Program-made: the position numbers and the translations under genes
The notes under the pieces: model-generated
What the model was told of the DNA's origin: nothing
Seen by the model: the letters and a program-made list of their open reading frames with translations, nothing else
The model's database searches: none
Shown here: positions 38,616 through 46,067 of the stretch, one piece after another
Layout: each line of letters opens with the position of its first letter
Position numbering within the stretch: position 1 is the first letter of the stretch
NCBI RefSeq assembly: GCF_014199525.1
Contig: NZ_JACHNU010000008.1
Coordinates: forward strand, 1-64,000
Origin: Conexibacter arvalis
GTDB taxonomy: Bacteria > Actinomycetota > Thermoleophilia > Solirubrobacterales > Solirubrobacteraceae
DNA: 64,000 nucleotides
Direction: 5' to 3'

Positions 38616-38641
38616 GCGCAGAAATCCCTGCATATCTGCGC
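38616..38641. promoter_or_regulatory. Inverted repeat in the comM/yraN divergent region
   Basis: GCGCAGA at 38616-38622 and TCTGCGC at 38635-38641 are 7-bp inverted arms with a 12-bp spacer. It lies 74 bp from the comM start and 47 bp from the yraN start; the only lower-GC stretch of the gap surrounds it. Confidence 0.35.
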
Positions 38642-38687
38642 AATCTCGGGGTGCGCCGCCGCGGTCGCCGCGGCTAGCGTCCCGGCC

Positions 38688-39056
38688 ATGTCTGATGACC
38701 CGCGCCACCAACTTGGACGGCTCGGCGAGCAGCTCGCCGCCGCGCATCTCGAACGCCGTGGCCTCGCACTGCTCGCTCGCAACTACCGGACCCGCTGGGG
38801 CGAGCTGGACATCGTCGCGGGCGACGAGCGGCGGCTCGTCTTCTGCGAGGTCAAGACCCGTCGCGTCGGCTCGTCGCAACCGCTGGAGGGTCTGCGGGAG
38901 AGCCAGCAGCGGCGCATCCGCAAGATGGCGCTCGCATGGCTCGCGGACCAGCCGAACCGGGGCTTCGCGCCCGAGCTGCGGTTCGACGCGATCGGCGTGA
39001 CCTTCGACCCGACCGGCCGGCTGGTCGAGCTGGAGCACCTCGAGGGTGCCTTCTGA
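38688..39056 (+). CDS. YraN family protein (UPF0102 endonuclease-like)
   Basis: This 122-aa protein starts at ATG 38688; the longer frame upstream is antisense to comM. The restriction-endonuclease-like core is present: LGRLGEQLAAAHLERRG, LLARNYRTRWGELDIVAGDE (the Asp of the PD-x-E/DxK core), and LVFCEVKTRRVGS (E-x-K). The family is often found near dprA/comM and rnhB, as here, and may act in DNA repair or uptake; the function is unproven. It ends 1 bp before the convergent rnhB. Confidence 0.9.
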   Translation: MSDDPRHQLGRLGEQLAAAHLERRGLALLARNYRTRWGELDIVAGDERRLVFCEVKTRRVGSSQPLEGLRESQQRRIRKMALAWLADQPNRGFAPELRFDAIGVTFDPTGRLVELEHLEGAF

Positions 39057-39057
39057 G

Positions 39058-39732
39058 TCAGAGCGTCAGCTGCTGGTAGGCCGCCGACTGGAACGACATC
39101 CGATGCAACGGCGTCACTCCCAGCCGTTCGATCGCCTCGCGATGCTCCCTCGTCGCGTAACCGACATGCGAAGCGAAGTCCCAGCCGGGATGGAGTGCGT
39201 CGGCGCGCATCATGTAGCGGTCGCGCGTGACCTTCGCGACCACCGAAGCCGCCGCGATCGCGGCGCTGCGGCCGTCGCCGCCGATGACCGCCTGCTGCGC
39301 GCAGCCGAGATCCCTGACGGGGAAGCCGTCGCTCAGGCAGATGCAGTCCTCCCGGGCGACGCGGGCGAGCGCGTCTCGCAGCGCGGCGAGGTTGGTGACG
39401 TGAAGCCCGCGGCGATCGATGCCGGGCGCGCAGCGCGAGACGACCGCGACGCGGGTCGCGACGCGGAAGATCACCGGATACAGCTCCTCGCGGCCCCTGG
39501 CGGTCTGCTGCTTGGAGTCGTTGAGGGCGCTGAGCGCGCGGAGGTCGGCGCGGCTCAGCCGTTCGTAGTCGAACAGCACCGCGGCCGCGACGAGCGGTCC
39601 CGCGAGACAGCCGCGCCCCGCCTCGTCGGCGCCGGCGACGAAGCGGGCGCCAAGCGCGCGGTCGAACGCGAACAGCCTCCGGCCCGGAGGGCGCTTGCGT
39701 CTTCTTCTCGTCGAACCGGCCGTTGCGCTCAT
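39058..39732 (-). CDS. rnhB: Ribonuclease HII
   Basis: This 224-aa protein starts at ATG 39732, after removing an unlikely upstream start. The N-terminal basic region is RRRRKRPPGRRLF. RNase HII motifs follow: FVAGADEAGRGCLAGPLVAAAVL (DEAGRG), NDSKQQTARGREELY, SDGFPVRDLG, and AAIAAASVVAKVTRDRYM. The enzyme removes RNA primers and embedded ribonucleotides. It lies between lepB and yraN; lepB is immediately upstream on the same strand. Confidence 0.96.
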   Translation of the reverse strand: MSATAGSTRRRRKRPPGRRLFAFDRALGARFVAGADEAGRGCLAGPLVAAAVLFDYERLSRADLRALSALNDSKQQTARGREELYPVIFRVATRVAVVSRCAPGIDRRGLHVTNLAALRDALARVAREDCICLSDGFPVRDLGCAQQAVIGGDGRSAAIAAASVVAKVTRDRYMMRADALHPGWDFASHVGYATREHREAIERLGVTPLHRMSFQSAAYQQLTL

Positions 39733-39795
39733 GGTCGCGTCGCGCGTTCGCGTGACCGCCTCATCATCGCGCACGGCACGGCCGGACGCCTCGTC

Positions 39796-40428
39796 TCACA
39801 AGGTGCCGATGCGCTTCGGCGGCCAGTAGCTGGCGAAGGCTCCGCCGATCACCCAGTCGCGATCGATCGGCCCCCAGAAGCGGCTGTCGTCGGAGGCGCC
39901 GCGGTTGTCGCCCATCATGAAGTAGTGGTCTCTCGGCACCGTGATCTCGCCGAGATTGCACTCCGACCCCTCGCCGCAGGCGTTGATGAACGGCTCACTC
40001 TGCAGCTCGCCGTTGCGGATGACATGGCCGTCGCGTATCTCGATCCGGTCGCCGGGGCCGCCGACCACCCGCTTGATGAAGTTCTGGTCGGAGCGCTGCT
40101 GCGTCGGGCGGGTGCAGGGGATGCGGCTCCTCGGCCCGTCGTAGAACGGCCCCTGGCCGGGGACGCCGCATTTGTTCGCGTCGCTGTCTGCACCGGCCGG
40201 CGGGTGGAAGACGAGTATGTCCCCCACCTTCGGGTCGGAGAAGTTGTTGCCGATCCGGTTGACGAGCACGCGCTCGCCGATTACGAGCGTCGGCTCCATC
40301 GAGCCGCTCGGGATCTTGTACGGCTTGACGATGAACGCCTGGATCCCGAGCGCGAGACCAAGGGCGATGGCCACGATGAAGACCAGCTCCAGCAGAGAGC
40401 CGGAGGCGGACTTCGGCTTGACCCTCAC
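39796..40428 (-). CDS. lepB: Signal peptidase I
   Basis: This 210-aa protein has one N-terminal transmembrane helix (LVFIVAIALGLALGIQAFIV). The catalytic Ser is S43 in KIPSGSMEPTL, and Lys is K119 in FIKRVVGGPGDRIEIRDG. The remaining boxes are VGDILVFHPPAG and YFMMGDNRGASDDSRFWGPI. It cleaves signal peptides of exported proteins on the outer face of the membrane. It follows rplS at 40450 by 21 bp in the ribosomal/processing operon. Confidence 0.97.
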   Translation of the reverse strand: MRVKPKSASGSLLELVFIVAIALGLALGIQAFIVKPYKIPSGSMEPTLVIGERVLVNRIGNNFSDPKVGDILVFHPPAGADSDANKCGVPGQGPFYDGPRSRIPCTRPTQQRSDQNFIKRVVGGPGDRIEIRDGHVIRNGELQSEPFINACGEGSECNLGEITVPRDHYFMMGDNRGASDDSRFWGPIDRDWVIGGAFASYWPPKRIGTL

Positions 40429-40449
40429 CCTTGCGGCTCGATGTCTGCG

Positions 40450-41031
40450 CTACTTGGCGTCGTCGGCCTTCGGCTCTTCAGAGCCGGCAGCCGCGTCGCC
40501 CGCAGGCTCGGACGACGCCTCGGCCTCGGGAGCGGCCGCCGCGTCGGCGGTCTCCTCGGCCGGAGCCTCAGCGACCGGCTCATCGGCGGGCGCGCCGTCC
40601 TGCACGGCGGCCTCCGCCTGGTCCGGCGCGGCCTCCTCTTCGAGGCCGGTGTGCAGCAGCTCGCGCTCGATCGCCTCCTCGGGCCCGATCGAGCGGCGCT
40701 CGCGGACGCGAGCCCGCTTGCCGATGCGGCCGCGGAGGTAGTAGAGCTTCGCGCGACGGACGTCACCGCGGGCGGCGACCTCGATCTTCTCGATCTTGGG
40801 CGAGTGCACGGGGAACGTGCGCTCGACGCCGACGCCGAACGACTGCTTGCGGACGGTGAACGTCTCGCGGACGCCATGGCCCTGGCGCTTGATGACTATG
40901 CCCTCGAAGACCTGCGTACGACGCCGGGTGCCCTCGATGACCTGGAAGTGGACGCGCACACGGTCGCCCGCGTCGAACTGCGGCGCTCGGCGGAGCTGCT
41001 CGCGCTCAAGTTTTTCGATAACAGTGCTCAT
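40450..41031 (-). CDS. rplS: 50S ribosomal protein bL19 with acidic C-terminal extension
   Basis: This 193-aa protein starts at ATG 41031. Residues 1-115 are a standard bL19: [65 protein letters not shown] in outline, and [20 protein letters not shown]. About 75 further residues form an Ala/Glu/Asp/Pro-rich tail ending KADDAK, absent from most bL19 proteins (about 115-120 aa). It belongs to the rpsP-khpA-rimM-trmD-rplS string, as in other bacteria. The tail could be an actinobacterial elaboration. Confidence 0.96.
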   Translation of the reverse strand: MSTVIEKLEREQLRRAPQFDAGDRVRVHFQVIEGTRRRTQVFEGIVIKRQGHGVRETFTVRKQSFGVGVERTFPVHSPKIEKIEVAARGDVRRAKLYYLRGRIGKRARVRERRSIGPEEAIERELLHTGLEEEAAPDQAEAAVQDGAPADEPVAEAPAEETADAAAAPEAEASSEPAGDAAAGSEEPKADDAK

Positions 41032-41112
41032 GGCAAGAGAAAAGCGCGGGGCCATCGGGGCCACGCGGCTCGGGAATGGTAGCGGACTGCCTGCCTGCGT
41101 GAGGCGAGACCC

Positions 41113-41841
41113 TCAATCCTCCGGTCGGTCGCCGGCCGCGGGGCGCTGCGCGGCGTCGCGCGACGCCGCGGCGCGGGCGCGCTCGCGGCTCTGCTCCAGG
41201 CGCCAGTCGTGGATCCGTCTGTGGTGGCCCGACAGCAGCACGTCCGGGATGCGCCAGCCGCGGTACTCGGCCGGGCGCGTGTAGTGCGGGTACTCCGGCG
41301 CGCCCTCCAACGCCGCGCTGAACGACTCCTCGTGCGCCGAGTCGACGTGGCCGAGCGCGCCGGGCAGCTTGCGCAGCACCGCGTCGGCGACCACCATCGC
41401 CGCGAGCTCGCCTCCAGCGAGGACGTAGCGGCCGATCGAGATCGCGTCGGAGGCGAAGTGCTCGACGATCCGCTCGTCGAAGCCCTCGTAGCGGCCGCAC
41501 AGCAGCGTGACCTCGGGCTCGGCGGCAAGCTCGTCGACGAGCGGGTCGTCGAGCTGGCGGCCGCCCGGGGTCAGGACGATCACGCGCCGGCGCTCGCGCA
41601 GCTCGACGGGGTCGCAGCCGTAGCGCGCGCGCAGCGCCGCCTCGACGACGTCGACGCGCAGCACCATGCCGGCGCCGCCGCCGAACGGCGTGTCGTCGAC
41701 CTGACCGCCGCTCAGCGGCGTCGTGTCGCGGTAGTTGACGCAGTCGAGCGTGTGGCCGAGCCGCTTCGCGTTCTCGACGTGGCGCTGGGTCCGGAACCAG
41801 TCGAACCACTGCGGGAAGAGCGTGAAGACGTCGAGCTGCAT
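41113..41841 (-). CDS. trmD: tRNA (guanine37-N1)-methyltransferase
   Basis: This 242-aa protein starts at ATG 41841, overlapping the rimM stop by one base (TGATG). SPOUT features are visible: MQLDVFTLFPQWF, DDTPFGGGAGMVLRVDVVEAAL, VIVLTPGGRQL, LLCGRYEGFDERIVEH, SIGRYVLAGGELAAMVVADAVLRKLPG and HYTRPAEYRGW with VLLSGHHRRIHDWR. The trefoil knot residues match TrmD exactly. The enzyme methylates G37 to prevent frameshifting. It belongs to the conserved rpsP-khpA-rimM-trmD-rplS operon. Confidence 0.97.
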   Translation of the reverse strand: MQLDVFTLFPQWFDWFRTQRHVENAKRLGHTLDCVNYRDTTPLSGGQVDDTPFGGGAGMVLRVDVVEAALRARYGCDPVELRERRRVIVLTPGGRQLDDPLVDELAAEPEVTLLCGRYEGFDERIVEHFASDAISIGRYVLAGGELAAMVVADAVLRKLPGALGHVDSAHEESFSAALEGAPEYPHYTRPAEYRGWRIPDVLLSGHHRRIHDWRLEQSRERARAAASRDAAQRPAAGDRPED

Positions 41842-42506
41842 CAGGGGCCGGGGTCGTCGGCGGACGGGGCGGCGGGGTCGGCGGCCGGCGGAGCCGCGGG
41901 GTCGTCGGCGGACGGGGCGGCGGGGTCGGCGGCCGGCGGAGCCGTGGGGTCGTCGGCGGACGGCGCCGCCGGCTCCTCGCCGAGGAAGACGAGGTCGACG
42001 TCGATCTCGCGCGCTTCGACGTCGACCGACCGGACGGCGTCGCGGATCAGCGGCACGAGCAGGTCCTCGGCGCCCTCGCGGGCGACCTCGAGCACATCGC
42101 AGGAGGGCAGCGGGCGCAGCGAGCGGACGACGCCGACCTCGCGCTCGCCGTCGCGGACGCGGCAGCCCTCGAGCTCCTCGGGCCACCACTCGTCCTCCTC
42201 CAGCTCCGGGGCGTCGGCGCGAGCGACGAGCAGCTCTCTCCCCCGCAGCGACTCCGCCTGGGTGCGGCTCGTGCAGGAGGCGAGGCGGATGATCGGGCGG
42301 GAGTCGGTGCCGGCGCGGCGGACGATCTCGTCGTCGCGGCCGTCGACCCGCAGCACGCGGCCCTGCTCGAGCAGCGCGACGCGCGGCTGCGTCACGTGCA
42401 CGGAGCCGTCGAGGCCATGGGGCCGGCCGATGCGGCCGGCGTGGAGCCACCGCTCCCCGTCGCTGTTCTCAGCGTCCGGCGAGCGGCGAGCCGGATCGGG
42501 GCTCAT
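41841..42506 (-). CDS. rimM: Ribosome maturation factor RimM with repetitive tail
   Basis: This 221-aa protein has the N-terminal beta-barrel (LHAGRIGRPHGLDGSVHVTQ) and the PRC-like C-terminal barrel (VGVVRSLRPLPSCDVLEVAR, LLVPLIRDAVRSVDVEAREIDVDL). RimM assists 30S head assembly and binds uS19. Residues 178-221 are a Pro/Ala/Asp tail encoded by 48-bp tandem repeats (41850-41967) that is not part of normal RimM (about 170-180 aa). The gene ends 4 bp before khpA's stop region on the minus strand and overlaps trmD. Confidence 0.93.
   Translation of the reverse strand: MSPDPARRSPDAENSDGERWLHAGRIGRPHGLDGSVHVTQPRVALLEQGRVLRVDGRDDEIVRRAGTDSRPIIRLASCTSRTQAESLRGRELLVARADAPELEEDEWWPEELEGCRVRDGEREVGVVRSLRPLPSCDVLEVAREGAEDLLVPLIRDAVRSVDVEAREIDVDLVFLGEEPAAPSADDPTAPPAADPAAPSADDPAAPPAADPAAPSADDPGP
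41850..41967. repeat. 48-bp tandem repeat in the rimM 3' end
   Basis: Two full units (41850-41897 and 41898-41945) differ by one base at the end (C/T), and a third partial copy runs to about 41967. They encode the PAAPSADDPxAPPAAD 16-residue unit of the RimM tail in frame, so unit length is a multiple of three and copy-number change would not break the gene. Confidence 0.9.
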
Positions 42507-42509
42507 CGC

Positions 42510-42743
42510 TCAGTCGACGATGTCCACCAGGACGCGGCGGTTGTCCTTGACCGCCGCGGCCTTCACGACGAGGCGCAGCGCGTTGGCGGTGCGACCGCCG
42601 CGCCCGATCACCTTGCCGTAGTCGTCCTCGGCGACGGCAAGCTCGAGCACGAGCGTGCCGTCGTCCTCCTCGAACTCCTCCACCTCGACCTCGTCGGGGT
42701 GGTCGACGAGCTGACGGGCGAGGTATTCGAGCAGCTCTCTCAT
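42510..42743 (-). CDS. khpA: KhpA-type KH-domain RNA-binding protein
   Basis: This 77-aa protein starts at ATG 42743 (MRELLEYLARQLVDHPDEV); an in-frame ATG 9 nt earlier exists. The single KH domain carries the GxxG loop in DYGKVIGRGGRTANALRLVVKAAA. KhpA usually pairs with KhpB to bind small RNAs and influences cell division and envelope stress. It lies between rpsP and rimM, the conserved position. Confidence 0.94.
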   Translation of the reverse strand: MRELLEYLARQLVDHPDEVEVEEFEEDDGTLVLELAVAEDDYGKVIGRGGRTANALRLVVKAAAVKDNRRVLVDIVD

Positions 42744-42772
42744 CGGATGCACGCGCCGCCGACCGGCGACGG

Positions 42773-43018
42773 TCAGGCGGAGATGCCCTGCGTCTTGAGG
42801 AGCTTCTTGACGGTCGTGCTCGGCTGGGCGCCCTTCGAGAGCCAGGCGCGGACCTTCTCCTCGTCGAGCACGATCGTCGACGGCTCGGTCTGCGCGTTGT
42901 AGTGGCCCAGCGTCTCGAGCACACGGCCGTCGCGCTTGGAGCGCTGATCTGTGGCGACGACACGCCAGATCGGATTCTTCTTGGCGCCCACGCGGGTCAG
43001 CCGGATGCGAACTGCCAC
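42773..43018 (-). CDS. rpsP: 30S ribosomal protein bS16
   Basis: This 81-aa protein is a standard bS16: [45 protein letters not shown] and [23 protein letters not shown], shown in parts. It starts the rpsP-khpA-rimM-trmD-rplS string and is preceded on the minus strand by ffh, a common arrangement of ribosome assembly and export functions. Confidence 0.97.
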   Translation of the reverse strand: MAVRIRLTRVGAKKNPIWRVVATDQRSKRDGRVLETLGHYNAQTEPSTIVLDEEKVRAWLSKGAQPSTTVKKLLKTQGISA

Positions 43019-43088
43019 AGTTCCCTTTCGAGAGATTTGAGGTGAGACCGACGAAGGAGGGTAGCGGATGCGCGCGGCGCGCGGGCGC

Positions 43089-44423
43089 TCAACGGCCCTG
43101 CCGCATCAGCGCGCCGATGTCCGGCATCTTGCCCGACTGCATCGACTTCATCAGTCTCTGCATCTGGCCGAACTGTCTGATCAGCGCCTTCACCGCCTGG
43201 ACGTTCGTGCCCGACCCTCTGGCGATCCGGATGCGGCGCGAGCCCTTGATGATCTCCGGGTTGCGGCGCTCCTCCGGCGTCATCGAGGTGATGATCGCCT
43301 GGATCCGGTCGAACTCGCGCTCGTCGACTCTGAGGTTGCGCAGCTGGTGGCCGCCGAGGCCGGGGATCATCCCCAGCAGCGACTGCAGCGGGCCGAGTCT
43401 GCGGATCTGCCTGAGCTGCTCGAGGAAGTCGTCGAGCCCGAACTCCGATCTGCGGATCTTGCGCTCGAGCTCCTTCGCCTGCTGCTCGTCGAACTGCGAC
43501 TCGGCCTTCTCGATCAGCGTCAGCACGTCGCCCATGCCAAGGATCCGCTGCGCCATCCGGTCCGGGTGGAAGCGCTCGAACTGGTCGAGCTTCTCGCCGG
43601 TGGAGGCGAACAGGATCGGCTTGCCGGTGACCGACTTGACCGACAGCGCCGCGCCGCCGCGGGCGTCGCCGTCGAGCTTGCTCATCACGACGCCGTCGAA
43701 CTGGACGACCTCGGCGAACTGCTCGGCGACGTTGACGGCGTCCTGACCGGTCATCGCGTCGACGACGAGCAGGATGTCGGTCGGGCTCGTCGCGCGCTTG
43801 ATCTCGGCGAGCTCCGTCATCAGGTTCTCGTCGACGTGGAGGCGGCCGGCGGTGTCGATGATGAGGACGTCCTTGCCCTCGCGGCTGGCGCGGTCGAGCG
43901 CCCACTTGGCGATCGCGACCGGGTCGGCGTCGGTCCCTCTCTCGTAGACGTCGGCGCCGGCCTGCCCGCCGACGGTCACGAGCTGGTCGACGGCGGCCGG
44001 GCGGTAGACGTCGCAGGCGGCGACGGCGACCGACGATCTGTGCTGCTCGCGCAGGTAGCGCGCCAGCTTGGCGGTCGCCGTCGTCTTGCCGGAGCCCTGC
44101 AGGCCGGCCATCAGGATCACGGTCGGCGGGCTGGAGGAGAACTTCAGCTCCTCGGACTCGCCGCCCATCAGCGCCGACAGCTCGTCGTTGACGATCTTGA
44201 CGACCTGCTGGCCGGGGTTGAGCTGTCCGATCACGTCGCTGCCGAGCGCCCGCTCCTTGACCGCGTTCGTGAATCTCTTCACGACCTTGAAGTTGACGTC
44301 GGCCTCGAGCAGCGCGAGGCGGATCTCGCGCATCGCGGCGTTGACGTCGTCCTCGGTCAGGGTGCCGCGCCCGCGGACGTCGGCGAGCGTGGCCTGGAGC
44401 TTCTCGGCGAGTGAGTCGAACAT
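43089..44423 (-). CDS. ffh: Signal recognition particle protein Ffh
   Basis: This 444-aa protein has the N domain, the GTPase domain with [15 protein letters not shown] (P-loop), [35 protein letters not shown] and TKLD-like SKLD. The Met-rich M domain ([20 protein letters not shown] and [20 protein letters not shown]) follows. It binds 4.5S RNA and nascent signal sequences and docks with FtsY, encoded at 48815. Downstream on the minus strand are rpsP and the ribosome maturation genes. Confidence 0.97.
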   Translation of the reverse strand: MFDSLAEKLQATLADVRGRGTLTEDDVNAAMREIRLALLEADVNFKVVKRFTNAVKERALGSDVIGQLNPGQQVVKIVNDELSALMGGESEELKFSSSPPTVILMAGLQGSGKTTATAKLARYLREQHRSSVAVAACDVYRPAAVDQLVTVGGQAGADVYERGTDADPVAIAKWALDRASREGKDVLIIDTAGRLHVDENLMTELAEIKRATSPTDILLVVDAMTGQDAVNVAEQFAEVVQFDGVVMSKLDGDARGGAALSVKSVTGKPILFASTGEKLDQFERFHPDRMAQRILGMGDVLTLIEKAESQFDEQQAKELERKIRRSEFGLDDFLEQLRQIRRLGPLQSLLGMIPGLGGHQLRNLRVDEREFDRIQAIITSMTPEERRNPEIIKGSRRIRIARGSGTNVQAVKALIRQFGQMQRLMKSMQSGKMPDIGALMRQGR

Positions 44424-44511
44424 GGACCTCAGAGCCTACCTGGACGGGCGATCCGGCCGGGCGGGAGCGCCGGCGCGGGCGACGAGGACGGGAGCGGAGC
44501 CGCCGCGGGGC

Positions 44512-45495
44512 TCAGGCGGCCGGCGGCTCGGTGCCTCTCGGCGGCTCCGGCAGGGCGCGCGGCTCGGCCGGCTCCTCCTGCTCGGGCTCGCCGCCGTGCG
44601 CGCCGGGGGCGGGCTGCTGCGCCCCGCCGATCGCGCCGCCGATCGCGTTGCCGATCCCGCCGAGCGCCTGCGTGAACTCCGACGGGATCACGAACACCTT
44701 GCTCGCCTGCCCCTCGGCCAGCCGCGGCAGCATCTGCAGGTACTGGTAGCTGAGCAGCCCGTGGTCGGGGCGGCCCTCGTGGATCGCGCCGAAGACCGTC
44801 TCGATCGCTCTCGCCTCGCCCTCCGCTCTGAGGATCGCGGCCTCGCGCTCGCCCTGCGCTCTCAGGACCGCCGCCTGCTGCTCGCCCTGGGCGGTGAGGA
44901 TCTGCGACTGCTTGATGCCCTCGGCGTTGAGGATCGCGGCGCGACGGTCGCGCTCGGCGCGCATCTGCTTCTCCATCGCCTCCTGGATCGTGCCCGGCGG
45001 GTCGATCGACTTCAGCTCGACGCGGTTGACGCGGATCCCCCACTTGCCGGTCGCCTCGTCGAGCACGACGCGCAGCTGCGAGTTGATGTTGTCGCGGCTG
45101 GTGAGCGCGTCCTCCAGCGTCAGGCCGCCGATCACGTTGCGCAGCGTCGTCACCGTCAGCTGCTCGATCGCCTGCAGCGGGTTGGCGACCTCGTAGGTGA
45201 CCGCCTTCGGGTCGGTGACGGTGAAGTAGAGGACCGTGTCGATCTGGACGACGAGGTTGTCCTCGGTGATGACCGGCTGGGGCGCGAAGGAGATCACCTG
45301 CTCGCGCAGGTCGACCAGCGGCTTCACCTTGTCGATGAACGGCACGATGATCGTCAGGCCGGGGTTGAGCGTGCGGCTGTAGCGGCCGAGCCGCTCGACG
45401 ACGCCCGCGCGCGCCTGGGGGATGATGCGGATCGTCCGCGCCGCTACGAACAGCACGAACAGCGCGATGACGCCGAGGACGATGAGGCCGGCCAT
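44512..45495 (-). CDS. SPFH/stomatin family protein (paraslipin/QmcA-like)
   Basis: This 327-aa protein has an N-terminal membrane anchor (MAGLIVLGVIALFVLFVAARTI). The SPFH domain follows: IPQARAGVVERLGRYSRTLNPGLTIIVPFIDKV in outline, LREQVISFAPQPVITEDN, and the helix AILNAEGIKQSQILTAQGEQ. The C-terminus is acidic/Pro-rich. Such proteins form large membrane scaffolds and work with NfeD and proteases. The NfeD gene is directly upstream (45548), giving the classic pair. Confidence 0.94.
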   Translation of the reverse strand: MAGLIVLGVIALFVLFVAARTIRIIPQARAGVVERLGRYSRTLNPGLTIIVPFIDKVKPLVDLREQVISFAPQPVITEDNLVVQIDTVLYFTVTDPKAVTYEVANPLQAIEQLTVTTLRNVIGGLTLEDALTSRDNINSQLRVVLDEATGKWGIRVNRVELKSIDPPGTIQEAMEKQMRAERDRRAAILNAEGIKQSQILTAQGEQQAAVLRAQGEREAAILRAEGEARAIETVFGAIHEGRPDHGLLSYQYLQMLPRLAEGQASKVFVIPSEFTQALGGIGNAIGGAIGGAQQPAPGAHGGEPEQEEPAEPRALPEPPRGTEPPAA

Positions 45496-45547
45496 GTAGA
45501 GGTCTCCTAGCTCGTTTGGGTTCGAGCGTCCGGGTTCCCCGACGCGC

Positions 45548-45979
45548 TCACTCTGACACGAGCGCCGTCGCGCCCCTGATCTCGATCACCTGCACCGGGG
45601 TCCCGGCCTCTATGACGTCGTCGTCGTCGTAGGCGCGCGCCGTCCAGACCTCGCCGTCGATGCGCACGCAGCCGACCGCCTCGTCGTTGGAGATCCGCTC
45701 GATCACCATCGCGCGGCGCCCGACGAGCGCGGCGGCCCCGGTCCGGATCTGCGCCGGCGTTCTGAGGTGCGCCCGCGCGATCGGGCGCACGAACAGCAGC
45801 AGCAGGACCGACACGAGGATGAAGACGGCGGCCGCCGCGACCGCTCCGCCGCCGAGCGCGGCGACGATCGCCGCGACGACCGCGCCGAGCGCGAACGGGC
45901 CGAGGAAGAAGCTCGTGCTGGCGATCTCTCCGACGCCGAACAGGCAGGCGACGATGATCCAGATGACCCAGGCGTCCAT
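45548..45979 (-). CDS. NfeD family membrane protein
   Basis: This 143-aa protein has three or four transmembrane helices (AWVIWIIVACLFGVGEIAS, LGPFALGAVVAAIVAAL, AAAAVFILVSVLLLLFVRPI). A C-terminal OB-fold follows (LVGRRAMVIERISNDEAVGCVRIDGEVWTARAYDDD in outline), with VIEAGTPVQVIEI. It is the short NfeD without a protease domain, and partners the SPFH protein 53 bp downstream. Together they are thought to maintain membrane microdomains. Confidence 0.93.
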   Translation of the reverse strand: MDAWVIWIIVACLFGVGEIASTSFFLGPFALGAVVAAIVAALGGGAVAAAAVFILVSVLLLLFVRPIARAHLRTPAQIRTGAAALVGRRAMVIERISNDEAVGCVRIDGEVWTARAYDDDDVIEAGTPVQVIEIRGATALVSE

Positions 45980-46067
45980 CAGGCCGCGAGCTTACCGCGA
46001 GCGCGGGCGACTGCGAAGCGGGCGGGGTCGGCTCGCTCCGGCGCGCCGCCGGGCTCGCCGGCCTCGG

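Noticed and set aside
41850-41967. 48-bp repeat considered as an intergenic element.
   Set aside because: It lies inside the rimM frame and codes the tail in triplets.
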